A DNA stretch of 5,249 bases, from assembly GCA_024643825.1 (NCBI GenBank), contig JAHEME010000271.1, positions 1 to 5,249 on the forward strand. Reading direction: 5' to 3'. Position numbers and translations under genes: made by a program. Origin of the DNA: Chloroflexota bacterium. Lineage in GTDB: Bacteria; Chloroflexota; Anaerolineae; Aggregatilineales; UBA3940. The notes below the pieces were generated by a model. It was given only the letters and a program-made list of their open reading frames with translations, was not told where the DNA came from and made no database searches. Shown here in pieces: positions 4,565-5,249 of the stretch. Numbering within the stretch: position 1 is the stretch's first letter; every line of letters starts with the position of its first letter.

Positions 4565-4794
4565 TGATCGCGTTCGTGCTGATCAGCGGGATCGCCGCAT
4601 CGCTGGCGCTGGATCGGGCAGCGGTCTACGAGGGCACGACTATCGAAATTCTGGGGACGGGCCTGTTGGGGGTGCTGTTCTTTTCCGGGCGAGAAGACAT
4701 CGAAGCCAACCGCCGCCAGCGCGAGATGCTGCGCGAGATTCGAGAACTGCGGGCGCAGATCACCGCGTGGCAGGAGAGTCAGGGCGGGGATTGA
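4564..4794 (+). CDS. 76-residue membrane protein with C-terminal coiled coil, second gene of the micro-operon
   Basis: Two hydrophobic stretches (about 2-16 and 27-41) form a likely helical hairpin. A highly charged helix follows (43-72), with hydrophobics at Met55, Ile59, Leu62, Ile66 and Trp69 in 4-3-4-3 spacing, a short coiled coil. The tail should lie in the cytoplasm. The start ATG overlaps the upstream TGA by one base (TGATG) and has only a weak AGAAG before it, so it probably depends on coupling to the 49-residue gene. A longer frame beginning at the TTG at 4390 exists but lacks an SD and covers the whole upstream gene, so I reject it. Unknown family. The coiled coil suggests partnering with itself or with the basic tail of its neighbour, which is an inference. 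Confidence 0.75.
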   Translation: MIAFVLISGIAASLALDRAAVYEGTTIEILGTGLLGVLFFSGREDIEANRRQREMLREIRELRAQITAWQESQGGD

Positions 4795-4800
4795 TGACAC

Positions 4801-4825
4801 AAAAGGCGTGGCACGAAGCCACGCC
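4801..4825 (-). terminator. intrinsic terminator of the four-helix membrane gene
   Basis: A perfect 8-bp GC-rich stem, GGCGTGGC and GCCACGCC (4805-4812 and 4818-4825 on the plus strand), encloses a 5-nt loop. On the minus strand it is followed by TTTTGTGT, starting at 4804. It lies 25 bp beyond the stop of the gene ending at 4850. On the plus strand no T-run follows, so it may stop rightward transcription from the micro-operon only weakly. Confidence 0.75.
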
Positions 4826-4849
4826 CCCTGAGTCCAGCATATCGATGCT

Positions 4850-5215
4850 CTATCGAAGAGCCTCACGCGGGCGGCCCATCAACAGATAGAACGCGCCACC
4901 TGCTACGATCAGGATCATCACGGCGAGGCCCAGCGGCAGCGGAACCCAGCCGGAGATCAGCACGTACACGGCGAGGCTGATCAGCGCACCCAGCCACAGC
5001 AGCGCGCCGACGTAGCGCCACAGCCGCCCTTCCCCGCGCATATGGAGCGCCTGGGCAATCGAGGCGAGGATGCCAAACATCACCGCCAGCGCCAACCCTA
5101 CGTGCAGAAGGTTCGACGTCGTTAGGTACACGGTCAGCGCGGAGAAGCCCCCCGCAAAGAGCAGGAAAACAAGGATCGATAGCCAGCGAAACCGTCCAGT
5201 TGAAGTTTCCATCAT
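4850..5215 (-). CDS. four-helix membrane protein of unknown function
   Basis: A 121-residue integral membrane protein with hydrophobic segments at about 12-32, 35-57, 66-87 and 92-113. Short basic stretches flank them (GRFRW 7-11; RGEGRLWR 60-67; GRPREALR 114-121), which places both ends and the middle loop in the cytoplasm. There are no cysteines, no conserved polar helix motif and no recognisable family. The start is one of two adjacent ATGs, at 5215 or 5212, with a full AGGAGG (5221-5226) 5 or 8 nt upstream. A TTG at 5239 would extend the frame by eight residues but would swallow that SD. It ends in its own terminator and converges with the micro-operon. Its promoter lies beyond the right edge. 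Confidence 0.8.
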   Translation of the reverse strand: MMETSTGRFRWLSILVFLLFAGGFSALTVYLTTSNLLHVGLALAVMFGILASIAQALHMRGEGRLWRYVGALLWLGALISLAVYVLISGWVPLPLGLAVMILIVAGGAFYLLMGRPREALR

Positions 5216-5249
5216 GTAACCCTCCTGTTTCCGAATCAAACCCTGATGA

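Noticed and set aside
4805..4825. Bidirectional terminator
   Set aside because: Only the minus strand has a T-run after the stem; on the plus strand CCCTGAG follows.
4411..4866. Minus-strand frame of 151 codons
   Set aside because: Antisense to the micro-operon and passes through the terminator hairpin; no SD and no recognisable domain.

Overview
The window looks like an ordinary chromosomal accessory stretch from a bacterium, most likely a member of the Chloroflexota (Anaerolineae-like). The lineage call is an inference. It rests on moderately high GC (about two thirds in the best-conserved genes), a RIO-type kinase, a receiver protein carrying the 'ILMSVQ' signature that I associate with Chloroflexota response regulators, frequent TTG starts, and a DUF433/DUF5615 toxin-antitoxin pair. 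There is no rRNA, tRNA, CRISPR array or recognisable transposase.

Layout. (1) 1-945, minus strand: a RIO-family atypical protein kinase cut by the window edge. It is preceded by a roughly 300-nt untranslated leader running from a strong sigma70-type promoter at 1252-1280. The leader holds a 21-codon open frame with a strong Shine-Dalgarno (SD) site and a perfect 9-bp-stem hairpin. (2) 946-1423: the divergent control region between the kinase and the rightward operon, with two back-to-back promoters, a 16-bp palindrome and several short repeats. (3) 1424-2539, plus strand: a stand-alone receiver (CheY-like) protein followed by an iodotyrosine-deiodinase-like nitroreductase. The gap between them is made largely of a 16-bp tandem repeat. 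(4) 2547-3271, minus strand: a predicted type II toxin-antitoxin pair (DUF433 antitoxin, then DUF5615 PIN-like toxin), lower in GC than its neighbours and convergent with the nitroreductase. (5) 3411-4292, plus strand: a six-helix membrane protein of unknown function, apparently translated from a leaderless mRNA. (6) 4293-4352: a 60-bp remnant of the 3' end of a second nitroreductase gene. (7) 4415-4794, plus strand: a two-gene micro-operon of tiny membrane proteins with overlapping stop and start codons. (8) 4850-5215, minus strand: a four-helix membrane protein with its own intrinsic terminator.

How it fits together. The receiver and nitroreductase genes are probably co-transcribed. The kinase and the receiver are divergently transcribed signalling genes that share one control region, so joint regulation is possible but unproven. 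The toxin-antitoxin pair and the six-helix membrane gene lie between a complete nitroreductase gene and the tail of a second one. That marks the block as a site of past rearrangement, by insertion or by deletion of a tandem paralogue.

Most worth a second look: the structured leader and small ORF before the RIO kinase, the conserved halotyrosine-binding triad in the nitroreductase, the nitroreductase remnant flanking the toxin-antitoxin block, and the leaderless membrane gene.
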